64,000 nt of DNA from Bacteroides pyogenes_A. GTDB taxonomy: Bacteria > Bacteroidota > Bacteroidia > Bacteroidales > Bacteroidaceae. The translations under genes and the position numbers were made by a program. Below are positions 1 to 8,222 of this stretch, in pieces. The DNA lies in the NCBI RefSeq assembly GCF_048595595.1, contig NZ_CP184347.1; one strand, given 5' to 3'. The notes beneath the pieces are model-generated. The model saw nothing but the letters and a program-made list of their open reading frames with translations. It had not been told where the DNA came from and searched no databases. How positions within the stretch are numbered: position 1 is the stretch's first letter; every line of letters begins with the position of its first letter.

Positions 1-783
1 TTTTCGCGGCTGAACAGGGTGTTCATCTCCCATTTGCATGGCGACCACTGTTTCGGCCTGCCGGGATTGATCTCAACGTTCGGTCTGCTGGGGCGCACTG
101 CCGATTTGCATATCCATTCTCCCCACGGTTTGGAGGAGCTGTTCGCGCCGTGGATGGAGTTTTTCCATAAAACGTTGCCCTACAAAGTGCTTTTCCACGA
201 GTTCGAAACGAAGCGCCCGGAGGTGGTTTATGAAGACCATTCGCTTACCGTGTCCACCATTCCTTTGAAGCATCGCATCCCCTGTTGCGGGTTTCTGTTT
301 GAAGAGAAGCAGGTTGCCAACCATATCATCAGGGAGATGACGGACTTCTACAAAGTTCCCGTGTATGAGCTGAACCGGATAAAGAACGGTGCCGATTTCG
401 TCACTCCCGACGGCGAGCTGATTCCGAACGCCCGTCTGACGCGTCCCGCCGAACCGGCACGGAAGTACGCTTATTGTTCCGATACGGCTTTCCACCCGCA
501 GATTGCGGAGCAGATAAAAGGTGCGGACCTGCTGTTTCATGAGGCTACGTTCGCGCAGGACGAGCAGGCGCGCGCCCGGGAGACGTTTCATTCCACCGCA
601 GCGCAAGCGGCGCGCATGGCTGCCGATGCACAGGTAAAGCGATTGGTTATCGGACATTTCTCCGCCCGTTACGAAGACGAATCGGTGCTGCTCGACGAGG
701 CGAGGGCGGTGTTTCCGCAAACCATGCTCGCGAAAGAGAATTTGTGTGTGAATGTGGGCGCGGGCGGGAACCGGGATTTTTGA
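1..783 (+). CDS. rnz: Ribonuclease Z, 3' part (5' end outside window)
   Basis: Zinc-dependent endonuclease that trims the 3' trailer of tRNA precursors. The reading frame is open from base 1, so the true start lies upstream; a GTG at 19 is internal. The metallo-beta-lactamase signature HLHGDH is visible near the start (about 35-52), followed by the family blocks YCSDTAF, LFHEATF and a late GHFSARY that supplies the last metal histidine. Roughly the N-terminal 50 residues are missing from the window. It ends 29 bp before a sigma factor gene on the same strand, so cotranscription is possible. Identification is firm; only the start is unknown. Confidence 0.93.
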   Translation, partial: FSRLNRVFISHLHGDHCFGLPGLISTFGLLGRTADLHIHSPHGLEELFAPWMEFFHKTLPYKVLFHEFETKRPEVVYEDHSLTVSTIPLKHRIPCCGFLFEEKQVANHIIREMTDFYKVPVYELNRIKNGADFVTPDGELIPNARLTRPAEPARKYAYCSDTAFHPQIAEQIKGADLLFHEATFAQDEQARARETFHSTAAQAARMAADAQVKRLVIGHFSARYEDESVLLDEARAVFPQTMLAKENLCVNVGAGGNRDF

Positions 784-812
784 AACGATAATGAATCTAT
801 ATAAGAACTGAG

Positions 813-1367
813 ATGATGACCCCTTATAACGAAGCAGAGATATTAGAGCTCATCCGGGAAGAGAGTACGCAACGGAAAGGCTTCGAGATGATCGTGTCGG
901 AATATGGCGAACAGCTGTACTGGCAGATACGCCGGATGGTGCTGTCGCACGAGGATGCCAACGACTTGTTGCAGAATACGTTTGTCAAAGCGTGGACGAA
1001 TATCGGTTATTTCCGTGCGGAGGCCAGACTCTCTACCTGGCTCTATCGCATCGCGCTCAACGAATGCCTCACTTTTCTGAACAGGCAACGCACGGCGGGC
1101 ACGGTGGCGATAGACGATCCGGAGGCGGGCATGGTGAACAGGCTCGAGAGCGATCCGTATTACTCCGGCGACCGGGTGCAGACGCTGCTGCAAAAGGCGC
1201 TGGCCCAACTGCCCGAAAAACAGCGCATGGTATTCAACCTGCGATACTATCGGGAGATGAAATACGAAGATATGTCCGAGATATTCGGCACGTCGGTAGG
1301 GGCGTTGAAAGCCTCTTACCACCATGCGGTGAAGAAAATAGAGAAGTTTTTGAGAGATGCGGATTAA
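813..1367 (+). CDS. ECF-type RNA polymerase sigma factor
   Basis: A 184-residue sigma-70 family factor of the extracytoplasmic function class. Region 2 is seen at about residues 45-90 (DANDLLQNTFVKAW, then RLSTWLYRIALN), and region 4 with its helix-turn-helix at about 130-178 (LPEKQRMVFNLRYY, then GTSVGALKASYHHAVKKI). Regions 1 and 3 are absent, as expected for the class. The following gene encodes a small single-span protein that is a likely anti-sigma factor, and the third gene a periplasmic Spy-like protein, so the three may form an envelope-stress unit. This functional link is inferred from order only. Confidence 0.92.
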   Translation: MMTPYNEAEILELIREESTQRKGFEMIVSEYGEQLYWQIRRMVLSHEDANDLLQNTFVKAWTNIGYFRAEARLSTWLYRIALNECLTFLNRQRTAGTVAIDDPEAGMVNRLESDPYYSGDRVQTLLQKALAQLPEKQRMVFNLRYYREMKYEDMSEIFGTSVGALKASYHHAVKKIEKFLRDAD

Positions 1368-1413
1368 ACCTTTTGAAACATATCATATCTAAGGAACAGA
1401 GAGGAGCAAATGT

Positions 1414-1791
1414 ATGAAAGAAGAAGATGCCTTGTTAAAGAAGATCGGCAAAGAAAACGCGTTCAAAGTGCCCGAGGGATACTTTGAAAACCTTACTTCG
1501 GAAGTGATGGACAAGCTTCCGCCCATTGAGAAGCAACATTTTTCCGGAGCGGAAACCGTGACCCGGTGGACAAAAATAAAGCCTTTGCTCTACCTGGCAG
1601 CGATGTTTGCCGGAGCTGCATTGATCATTCGTGTGGCTTCGCCGGTGCATAAATCCCCGACGGGAGATGCGGCGGTAGCGGAACAGGACACTGAAATGAT
1701 TTCGGAGCAGGTGGTCAACACGGCTGTGAACGGCGCCATGCTCGACGACTATTCGCTGTACGTCTATCTGACCGATGCGGGAACCGAATGA
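1414..1791 (+). CDS. Small single-span membrane protein, probable anti-sigma factor
   Basis: 125 residues. The N-terminal 65 residues are charged and contain VPEGYFENLTSEVMDKLP, a segment common in Bacteroidota proteins encoded just after ECF sigma genes. One hydrophobic segment (about 68-88, IKPLLYLAAMFAGAALIIRV) would span the inner membrane, leaving a short C-terminal tail outside. There is no zinc-binding HxxxCxxC anti-sigma motif. It starts 46 bp after the sigma factor stop. The anti-sigma role is inferred from position and topology and not from a recognised catalytic or binding motif. Confidence 0.6.
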   Translation: MKEEDALLKKIGKENAFKVPEGYFENLTSEVMDKLPPIEKQHFSGAETVTRWTKIKPLLYLAAMFAGAALIIRVASPVHKSPTGDAAVAEQDTEMISEQVVNTAVNGAMLDDYSLYVYLTDAGTE

Positions 1792-1819
1792 TTTGTTACA
1801 TAAATAAAGGAATAAGAAT

Positions 1820-2284
1820 ATGAGAAAAACTGTTGCTTTGGTGGTTTGCCTGTTTGCGTTCATGCCGTTCCTGGCGGCTACAGACGGCTGTACACAACAT
1901 CTGTCGCGTGAAGAATTCAGAGAGAAACAAAAGGCCTTCATTATCGAGCAGGCCGGGCTGACGGAAGCGGAGTCGGCTAAGTTCTTCCCCGTTTACTATG
2001 AGCTTCAGGAGCTCAAGAAGAAGCTGAACGACGAGTCGTGGGAACTGATTCGCAAGGGGAAAGACGGGAAATCATCCGAAGCCGAGTACGAAGAAATCAT
2101 CGAACGGGTCTGCGACAACCGCATTGCCGCCACTCGTCTCGACAAATCGTATCTGGATAAGTTCAAAAAGATACTTTCGTGCAAGAAGATCTATCTGGTG
2201 CAACATGCCGAAATGCGTTTCCATCGCGAAATACTTAGAGGGATGAGACATCGCGGAGGCAAAGAGCGAAGGGGGAAAAAGTAA
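1820..2284 (+). CDS. Spy/CpxP-like periplasmic protein
   Basis: 154 residues with a signal peptide (MRKTVALVVCLFAFMPFLAA). The mature part is almost entirely charged and helical: an EEFREKQKAFIIEQAGLTEAESAKF stretch, a central lysine/glutamate-rich segment, and a basic C-terminus ending HRGGKERRGKK. LTEAESAKFFPVYYELQ resembles the LTxxQ-type helices of Spy/CpxP chaperones. It is 28 bp downstream of the probable anti-sigma gene, consistent with a stress-sensing operon. Similarity to Spy is weak and compositional, so the exact role is open. Confidence 0.6.
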   Translation: MRKTVALVVCLFAFMPFLAATDGCTQHLSREEFREKQKAFIIEQAGLTEAESAKFFPVYYELQELKKKLNDESWELIRKGKDGKSSEAEYEEIIERVCDNRIAATRLDKSYLDKFKKILSCKKIYLVQHAEMRFHREILRGMRHRGGKERRGKK

Positions 2285-2358
2285 CTGTATGCTGCCCTCT
2301 TGCCACTGCCTTGTCCGTTAGTCTTACTTTGTCGTAAAGGTAAAATATAACTATATAC

Positions 2359-3106
2359 TGCCCGGGCAGAGGCTTTGTTTCATTCGAACAGAGCTTCTGT
2401 CCGATTTGTTTAGAGGTTCTTGGCGTTTGAAACGGAGCTTCTGTTTGATTTGCTCAAAGGTTCTTTCCGATTGAAAGCGGCGTTCTGTCCGATTTGTTTA
2501 GAGGTTCTTGGCGTTTGAAACGGAGCTTCTGTTTGATTTGCTCAAAGCCTCTTCCGGATTGAAAGCTGCGTTCTGTCCGATTTGTTTAGAGGTTCTTGGC
2601 GTTTGAAACGGAGCTTGTGTTTGATTTGCTCAAAGCCTCTTCCCGTTTGAAAGCTGCGTTCTGTCCGATTTGTTTAGAGGTTCTTGGCGTTTGAAACGGA
2701 GCTTGTGTTTGATTTGCTCAAAGCCTCTTCCCGTTTGAAACGGACGTTCTGTTCGATTTGTTTAGAGGTTCTTGACGTTTGAAACGGAGGTTCTGTTCGA
2801 TTTGCTCAAAGCCTCTTCCCGTTTGAAACGGACGTTCTGTTCGATTTGTTTAGAGGTTCTTGACGTTTGAAACGGAGGTTCTGTTCGATTTGCTCAAAGC
2901 CTCTTCCCGTTTGAAAGCTGCGTTCTGTCCGATTTGTTTAGAGGTTCTGTTCGGTTGAAACGGAGCTTGTGTTTGATTTGCTCAAAGGTTCTTCCCGTTT
3001 GAAAGCTGCGTTCTGTCCGATTTGTTTAGAGGTTCTTGGCGTTTGAAACAAAGATTCTGTTCGAATGAAACAAAGCCTCTTTCCCTTTCAGACAGAGGCT
3101 CTGTTT
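2359..3106. repeat. 44-bp tandem repeat array with 88-bp higher-order period
   Basis: The motif GATTTGTTTAGAGGTTCT recurs (last copies slightly changed) at 2403, 2491, 2579, 2667, 2755, 2843, 2931 and 3019, exactly 88 bp apart. Each 88-bp unit is two related 44-bp halves: one begins GATTTGTTTAGAGG, the other GATTTGCTCAAAGC, and both carry GTTTGAAA at the same offset. The outermost 44-bp units (2359-2402 and 3063-3106) are diverged. A 25-bp perfect inverted repeat bounds the array (2368-2392 against 3056-3080). Neither 44 nor 88 is a multiple of 3, so this is not a protein repeat; the short reading frames inside are accidental. Confidence 0.95.
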
Positions 3107-3110
3107 TTTT
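3092..3110 (+). terminator. Weak rho-independent terminator candidate
   Basis: ACAGA-GGC-TCTGT forms a 5-bp stem followed by seven T on the plus strand, at the right end of the repeat array and touching the mazG stop codon. It could stop transcripts coming from the sigma factor operon. The short stem keeps confidence low. Confidence 0.3.
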
Positions 3111-3925
3111 CAGTGCAGCTGTTTGCCCTCTTTCTTTTTGGCTTCCTCCCAGATCGCATCCATTTCTGCCAGCGTCATATCTTTCAGGCTTTTGCCTTGC
3201 TTCAGAGTATGCTCTTCGAGGTAGTTGAACCGCCGGATGAACTTCTGGTTGGTGCGCTCCAACGCATTGTCGGGGTTGATTTTGTATAGCCGTGCCGCGT
3301 TGACAAGGCTGAACATCACGTCTCCGAACTCGGCTTCCGCCTTCTCCTTGTCCATGTGGGCGACTTCCGCCTGAAACTCCGCAATCTCTTCTTTTACCTT
3401 TTCCCATACCTGCTCACGTTCTTCCCAGTCGAACCCGACGTTCCTTGCCTTGTCCTGTATCCGGTACGATTTGATGAGCGAGGGGAGCGACGCGGGTACT
3501 CCGCTCAGTACGCTTTTGTTTCCGCCCTTCTCTTTGAGCTTCAGTTGCTCCCAGTTCTCCACCACTTGTCCTGCCGTTTCCGCTTTCTCGTCGCCGAATA
3601 CATGCGGATGGCGGAAGATGAGTTTGTCGCACAGCTTATCGCATACATCCTTGATGTCGAAGTCTCCCGTTTCCGACCCGATTCTGGCATAGAAGGCTAC
3701 GTGCAGCAGCACATCGCCCAGCTCTTTGCAAATGTCCTGCTTGTCTTGCCGCATCAAAGCGTCGCACAGCTCGTATGTTTCCTCAATAGTGTTCGGGCGC
3801 AGGCTCTCGTTGGTCTGCTTCCTGTCCCACGGGCATTTCACCCGCAGTTCGTCGAGAATGTCGAGAAAGCGTCCGAAAGCCTCCATCTGTTCCTGTCTCG
3901 TATGTTTCATATTCTTATTTTCCAT
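3110..3925 (-). CDS. mazG: Nucleoside triphosphate pyrophosphohydrolase MazG
   Basis: 271 residues with the two-domain layout of MazG, which hydrolyses NTPs to NMP and pyrophosphate and cleans aberrant nucleotides. The first MazG domain (about 18-115) shows CPWDRKQT and the metal-binding EETYELCDAL...ELGDVLLHVAFYA pattern; the second (about 165-235) repeats it as EEIAEFQAEV...EFGDVMFSLVNAAR. ATG at 3925 is used; an in-frame ATG at 3910 is an alternative five codons later. Its stop overlaps the T-run at the edge of the repeat array, so the array sits directly against its 3' end. Confidence 0.93.
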   Translation of the reverse strand: MENKNMKHTRQEQMEAFGRFLDILDELRVKCPWDRKQTNESLRPNTIEETYELCDALMRQDKQDICKELGDVLLHVAFYARIGSETGDFDIKDVCDKLCDKLIFRHPHVFGDEKAETAGQVVENWEQLKLKEKGGNKSVLSGVPASLPSLIKSYRIQDKARNVGFDWEEREQVWEKVKEEIAEFQAEVAHMDKEKAEAEFGDVMFSLVNAARLYKINPDNALERTNQKFIRRFNYLEEHTLKQGKSLKDMTLAEMDAIWEEAKKKEGKQLH

Positions 3926-4112
3926 GCAGATTCTCTTTTTGAGTCGTGCAAAGATACTTCAAATATGGGAAAGAAAAAGAGAGATGGGGAAATAAAAAAA
4001 TCCCGTTTGGGCAAGTTCTCCTTATCGGTACCGGTTGGAAACAGGCGGAAATCACGGAGAAAGATAACGATACGACCGTTTAATCGGGTGGAGGGATAGG
4101 TATGAAAAAGTT

Positions 4113-4162
4113 CCACGCGTAAAGGAAGCGCCGTCATTGCAAAGCACGTCCTTTACGCGTGG
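4113..4162 (-). terminator. Strong rho-independent terminator of B12 locus 1
   Basis: A perfect 14-bp inverted repeat (CCACGCGTAAAGGA at 4113-4126 with its complement at 4149-4162) encloses a 22-nt loop. Read on the minus strand it is followed by AACTTTTT. It lies 21 bp past the stop of the last gene of locus 1, the place expected for the operon terminator. Confidence 0.8.
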
Positions 4163-4182
4163 TTGGCCGGAGAAGTCCGGTA

Positions 4183-5733
4183 TTATATTCCTTCGATAGT
4201 ATCTACATCCTCTCCCAGCATGTGGAGGTCTTGCCCGCCGGCCACTTCGGTGGAGGCTTCGCCCAGCCATCCGTTCTCCTTGTCTACGCCGTTGTAGACT
4301 TTCACGAAGTCGATGCCGGGCAGATGGACTTTGTTTCCATTCTTATCCACAGCCCAGTCGATGTCGATGGCTGAGCGGGCATCCAGGTTGGGGAAGTTGT
4401 CCACATAGCCGTATCGGTAGGCGTAGAGCACGTAATAGCTTCCGTCTTCTTTTTCACTGATCCCGTTATCGGCGAGCCGGATGCCCTTATAGGTGATTTG
4501 ATCGTCTTTAATCCAGCCCGGATAATAGCTTTGATCGTGATATACGTTCTTTATCTTATAACCCTCTTTACCCTGATTGTCTTTCCAGCGAATGTATTCC
4601 TTAATCGTGGTGAAACTCCCCGGGTTATCAATTTCGCCGGCTTCCTGCGGCGTTTCGGAAGTGGGACGGAAATAGGTCATTTCGTAATTCCGGTAAGTGG
4701 CAACATCTTGGCCTTTGTCTTTGGCGATTTGGTACCAGGGTTCGCCTTCGGCAGTCATATTGCCGCTGCCTCTGATTTCATACCATTCGTCTTCATCGGG
4801 CTTCCCGTTCTTGTTCTTGTCGTAGGCCACCATGATGATGCCCGGTTCGCAACTGCCTCCGAACGGCGGGTCCGGACGCGGGTTGGCATTGGCTCCGAAA
4901 GCGTTGCCGAGAATGCGGAAGTCGCGTTTGCCGGCTACGTTGACAATCGTGTGGTCGAATCCGAACACGATGTATCCGCCCCATCCGCCGAGCGTGACCA
5001 GCTCATTCTTCTCTCCTGCGATGAGCGCTTCGGCTTTCAGATTCATGACCTCTTGCGTATCTCCGTCTTCATACTTCGGAAGTTTGTTGACGAATTGTCC
5101 CGGAGCGGGCAGGTAATGGAATACTTTGGAGATGTAGGGAGTCTGCATGCGTTCGCTAAAAAGAACTCGTATGGAAATAACATCGCTCAAATCGTCGATG
5201 GCGGCTTTTATCTTGTACAACCCCGGTTTGATGGCGCAGAACAAAGGAGTTCCCGTTTCGGACAATGCGATGCGATAGTGTGTTGTTTGAGGCTCCATTA
5301 CTTCCCAAACGATTTTTGCCGGATCTTTTCCCTCGAACTTCTTCGAGATTTCCAGCGGAATCACCGTATTGACAAAGCCCCGGAAGCTCAAATCCTCTAT
5401 TGTAATGGAGAATGCCTGCTGGGTAATGTTGTCTTCGTTGTAGGCGCGTACAAGCATGCGGTATGTGCCTGTTTGGGCGGTACGGTCGAACGTATAGGTC
5501 AGCGCGTTGGCCACTCTTTGCCCGTCTATCCACCAAACGATGGAGTCGATTCGGTTTCCTACTTTCGGGCTCAGCGTCAGCTTATCGTTTACGGTCAGAA
5601 AGTACTCCGGCTCCAATCCTGAAAGTATGGGAGCGGGTTCGGGGAGGTCGGCTTTTTCGGTACAACCGGTTGCGAACAAAAGCATTGCGGCGATGCAGCC
5701 GGTTGAAAATAGAATTTTATGTATGGTTTTCAT
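4183..5733 (-). CDS. Surface lipoprotein with PKD/Ig-like domains (B12 locus 1, last gene)
   Basis: 516 residues. A lipoprotein signal (LLFATGC, cysteine about residue 24) is followed by an Ig/PKD-like module (about 35-115, SGLEPEYFLTVNDKLTL and TYRMLVRAYNED), a poorly defined middle, and a conserved C-terminal region from about 210 (APGQFVNKLP, TLGGWGGYIVFGFDHTIVNV, GGSCEPGIIMVAYD). A calcium-loop-like DKNKNGKPDEDE lies near residue 310. The C-terminal 300 residues match the frameshifted lipoprotein of locus 2 closely and, more distantly, the 457-residue protein two genes upstream. It is probably anchored on the outer leaflet of the outer membrane and coexpressed with btuB/btuG; direct B12 binding is possible but not shown. 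Confidence 0.8.
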   Translation of the reverse strand: MKTIHKILFSTGCIAAMLLFATGCTEKADLPEPAPILSGLEPEYFLTVNDKLTLSPKVGNRIDSIVWWIDGQRVANALTYTFDRTAQTGTYRMLVRAYNEDNITQQAFSITIEDLSFRGFVNTVIPLEISKKFEGKDPAKIVWEVMEPQTTHYRIALSETGTPLFCAIKPGLYKIKAAIDDLSDVISIRVLFSERMQTPYISKVFHYLPAPGQFVNKLPKYEDGDTQEVMNLKAEALIAGEKNELVTLGGWGGYIVFGFDHTIVNVAGKRDFRILGNAFGANANPRPDPPFGGSCEPGIIMVAYDKNKNGKPDEDEWYEIRGSGNMTAEGEPWYQIAKDKGQDVATYRNYEMTYFRPTSETPQEAGEIDNPGSFTTIKEYIRWKDNQGKEGYKIKNVYHDQSYYPGWIKDDQITYKGIRLADNGISEKEDGSYYVLYAYRYGYVDNFPNLDARSAIDIDWAVDKNGNKVHLPGIDFVKVYNGVDKENGWLGEASTEVAGGQDLHMLGEDVDTIEGI

Positions 5734-5828
5734 TTCTTTTCTGTTTTTTCTTCGCGCGGCGAAACCGGCGAATATGATGTTACTTAATTTTTTCGATTAC
5801 CGGCTATGCCGGAAGCACCATGGCGGGA

Positions 5829-6737
5829 TCATTGCATCACAATGTCGCGCAGGCAGAAGTAGACAGCAGTGTTGGGACCAAATTCTCCACTATTGTCAGT
5901 GCTATACATCTGGAACACCAAATATTTGACAGGCTCGCCGAAGTCGATGGTGATATCTGTCCAACCGGTCGGCATGTTCAAAGTTCCTCCGACCGGATAA
6001 TCGGCCATGGCGTGGGTGATTTTCCTCACAGTTTCTTCTGTTGCTCTGACGAATGCTCCATCTCCATCTACACCATATATAATAAGGTCGAAATGATCAC
6101 CCGGGCCGAACGGACGGGCGAATCCGTCGCCATAGAGATTGCCGTAGTAAGGCCACGGATGGATGGCTACGGTTACTTTGCTTACGGTGTATGTTTGACT
6201 GTTATTTCCTAACTTTACCCAAGTTGCATACTTGTTTTCGCCGAACTCTGTTTCTGTTGTAATTTCGTTTTGAAAATCAAGCATGTAATATCCCCAATAG
6301 CCGACCATGTAATTGGGGCTATTGCTTGTTCCCGTAGGTACAGCCATACAACCCCATTGATGGGCTATCCATCCGTCGGAACTTCCCGGCGCACCGTAGT
6401 TGTTGGTGTCGGCTACATTGGAGATGGTGAATCCGTCCCAGTAATTATAGCCCGATACAGTTCCGCCGGTGTGCGAGAAGGTGAAGTTTGTGGTTTGGTA
6501 TTTCGTATTCGAATAGGTTTGATTCCAATAGAAACCTCCTGTGGTTGCTGTGCCGTTGGAGGCGTTCAATGTTACTCCATTCAGATCGTTGGCCAAAGAG
6601 ATGCTTGTGCGTGCAGCTCTTGTCTGTGGGGAGTCAGAACGCTGTTCTAACTCCGGGAATTCATACATGTCGTTTGTACAAGCTGCGAATAATGCAGAGC
6701 AAACGAATAAAAACCTGAAAATTATTTTTTGTTTCAT
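5829..6737 (-). CDS. DUF4465-type surface lipoprotein (B12 locus 1)
   Basis: 302 residues with a lipobox (ALFAAC, cysteine about 20). The rest is a glycine-, tyrosine- and tryptophan-rich beta domain with blocks typical of DUF4465: GFYWNQTYSN, YWDGFTISNVAD, GWIAHQWGCMAV, NYMVGYWGYY, and a late DWTDITIDFG-like stretch (GWTDITIDFGEPVKYLVFQMYS). DUF4465 proteins are often encoded beside btuB-type receptors in Bacteroides, so a role in corrinoid capture is plausible. Related B12-binding lipoproteins of the BtuH type have been described, but I cannot tell from sequence alone whether this is one. Genes on both sides encode PKD lipoproteins on the same strand. Confidence 0.7.
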   Translation of the reverse strand: MKQKIIFRFLFVCSALFAACTNDMYEFPELEQRSDSPQTRAARTSISLANDLNGVTLNASNGTATTGGFYWNQTYSNTKYQTTNFTFSHTGGTVSGYNYWDGFTISNVADTNNYGAPGSSDGWIAHQWGCMAVPTGTSNSPNYMVGYWGYYMLDFQNEITTETEFGENKYATWVKLGNNSQTYTVSKVTVAIHPWPYYGNLYGDGFARPFGPGDHFDLIIYGVDGDGAFVRATEETVRKITHAMADYPVGGTLNMPTGWTDITIDFGEPVKYLVFQMYSTDNSGEFGPNTAVYFCLRDIVMQ

Positions 6738-6810
6738 GGTGTAAATTTTAAATTATAAAATAATAATAAGTAACACCAGCTTCGCCGGACAATATGTTGA
6801 TGCTTAATCG

Positions 6811-8184
6811 TTAATTCAATAAATGTAAATCGACAATAGATTTTACTTCTTGTCTGGAACCTCCGGTAGGCTTTAACGTCTCTTTATTGTACGTCATGCT
6901 GATATTTTGTACTTTCAGGAAGTCGATGCCGGGTAAAGAAATCGGTTCTCCTTCAGCGGTAATAGCGTCATTGATGTTTAGCGTGTATTGTTTGGTCGAA
7001 GTTATTCCGAAAGGTATAACTTTAAACATTCTCCCCTTCAGTGTGAATGTCTCCGCCCATTCTGCTACTTTTGTACCCACTTTGTTTACCACACGGTATC
7101 CAGGAAATACTCCATCTCTCTTTGTTTCTGTACCTCCATTCCCTTGGTTGTCCTCCCAAGCGAAAGTCAGTATTCTTTTGTCATAGCCTTTGTAAGTCAG
7201 TGTTAATTCATAATTTTTAATATGAGGCAAGTCAATATCGGTCGTTTTGATTTCATACCATTCATCTTCATCAGGGATACCGTTTTTGTTTTTGTCATAG
7301 GCTACGAAGAAGTCTAGCACACTGCCCGGAGCAACATCGATAGTCAATTGCAGATCATATTTGTTTTTGATATTCAAAACAGTGTGATCGAACTTCCAGA
7401 TCCAATAGCCTCCCCATGCTCCAATTCGACTTGCGGGAAATGTAGCCTGTTCGCTTAAATGTTCAGAGATTTTCGACACCATTTCATTTTCTGAGTATAT
7501 GAATGCCTCTCCGCTGCCGAAAGGGTAGTACCAAAACGAACCACTTCCCCATGCAGTGGGGCGGTAGTCGAAAACCTTATTTGGAAATACTTTATAATCC
7601 GCCTCTTTAACCTCCACGGCGCAACTGCTTGTTTCGGTTTGACGATCGGCCTTCGCCTTCAGCGTAAGTGTATACGTTCCGGGTTTGGCGGAGATAAATT
7701 CAAGCGTGGGCTTATTGCCGAGTATAGAGTCCCCGATAGCCCATTCGTACTGATAATCGTCGCGTTGTGGACCAGTGATGACGGGGGAAATCTTTATCAC
7801 TTCGCAGCGGGGCACCTCCACTTTTTCTTGTGCGAAAGCGATACGGATGGGCTCGTCGACGAATACCTTAAAATGCTTTTCATTCATGCCGCCTTTATTT
7901 TCCGCGCGGAAGGTGATGATGAAAGTACCCGGCTTGGTTGCCGTAAACGTGTAGTCGAGGTTTCCGGTAGCCACTTCTTTGTTGTCGATGAGCCAAAGGT
8001 AGTGATTGCTGCCGTGAAGATTCGTGATGTTGGGGGCTAGCGTAACTTTTTCCCCGATGTAGAGAGTGTATTCTGCTGTACCTGTATCCATTCCCGTAAT
8101 TTCGGGCGCCAATACTTCTTCTTTACATGCAATAAAGAGGAAGGTTGCTGCGAGCAGCGTTGCATAGAAGATCTTTTTTTTCAT
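6811..8184 (-). CDS. Surface lipoprotein with two PKD/Ig-like domains (B12 locus 1)
   Basis: 457 residues. Lipobox LFIAC (cysteine about 20), then two Ig/PKD-like modules (about 35-110 with YLWLIDNKEVATGNLDYTF, and about 120-195 with YEWAIGDS and PGTYTLTLKAKA), then a C-terminal region with GAWGGYWIWKFDHTVLNI, FFVAYDKNKNGIPDEDEWYEI and LPGIDFLKVQ. The same block order occurs in the larger lipoproteins of both B12 loci, so the family is repeated within the window. It follows btuG by 38 bp and is probably part of the same riboswitch-controlled transcript. Confidence 0.8.
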   Translation of the reverse strand: MKKKIFYATLLAATFLFIACKEEVLAPEITGMDTGTAEYTLYIGEKVTLAPNITNLHGSNHYLWLIDNKEVATGNLDYTFTATKPGTFIITFRAENKGGMNEKHFKVFVDEPIRIAFAQEKVEVPRCEVIKISPVITGPQRDDYQYEWAIGDSILGNKPTLEFISAKPGTYTLTLKAKADRQTETSSCAVEVKEADYKVFPNKVFDYRPTAWGSGSFWYYPFGSGEAFIYSENEMVSKISEHLSEQATFPASRIGAWGGYWIWKFDHTVLNIKNKYDLQLTIDVAPGSVLDFFVAYDKNKNGIPDEDEWYEIKTTDIDLPHIKNYELTLTYKGYDKRILTFAWEDNQGNGGTETKRDGVFPGYRVVNKVGTKVAEWAETFTLKGRMFKVIPFGITSTKQYTLNINDAITAEGEPISLPGIDFLKVQNISMTYNKETLKPTGGSRQEVKSIVDLHLLN

Positions 8185-8222
8185 ACATGTGTAAAATTTG
8201 AGGTTGATATATAATTAGGAAA

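Noticed and set aside
2359..3106. CRISPR array
   Set aside because: Units abut with no unique spacers; the alternating halves are related to each other and 44/88 bp in strict register, and no cas gene is near.
4498..5622. 374-codon plus-strand reading frame
   Set aside because: It is antisense to the PKD lipoprotein, has no family features, and the minus-strand product has a lipobox and clear homologues in the window.
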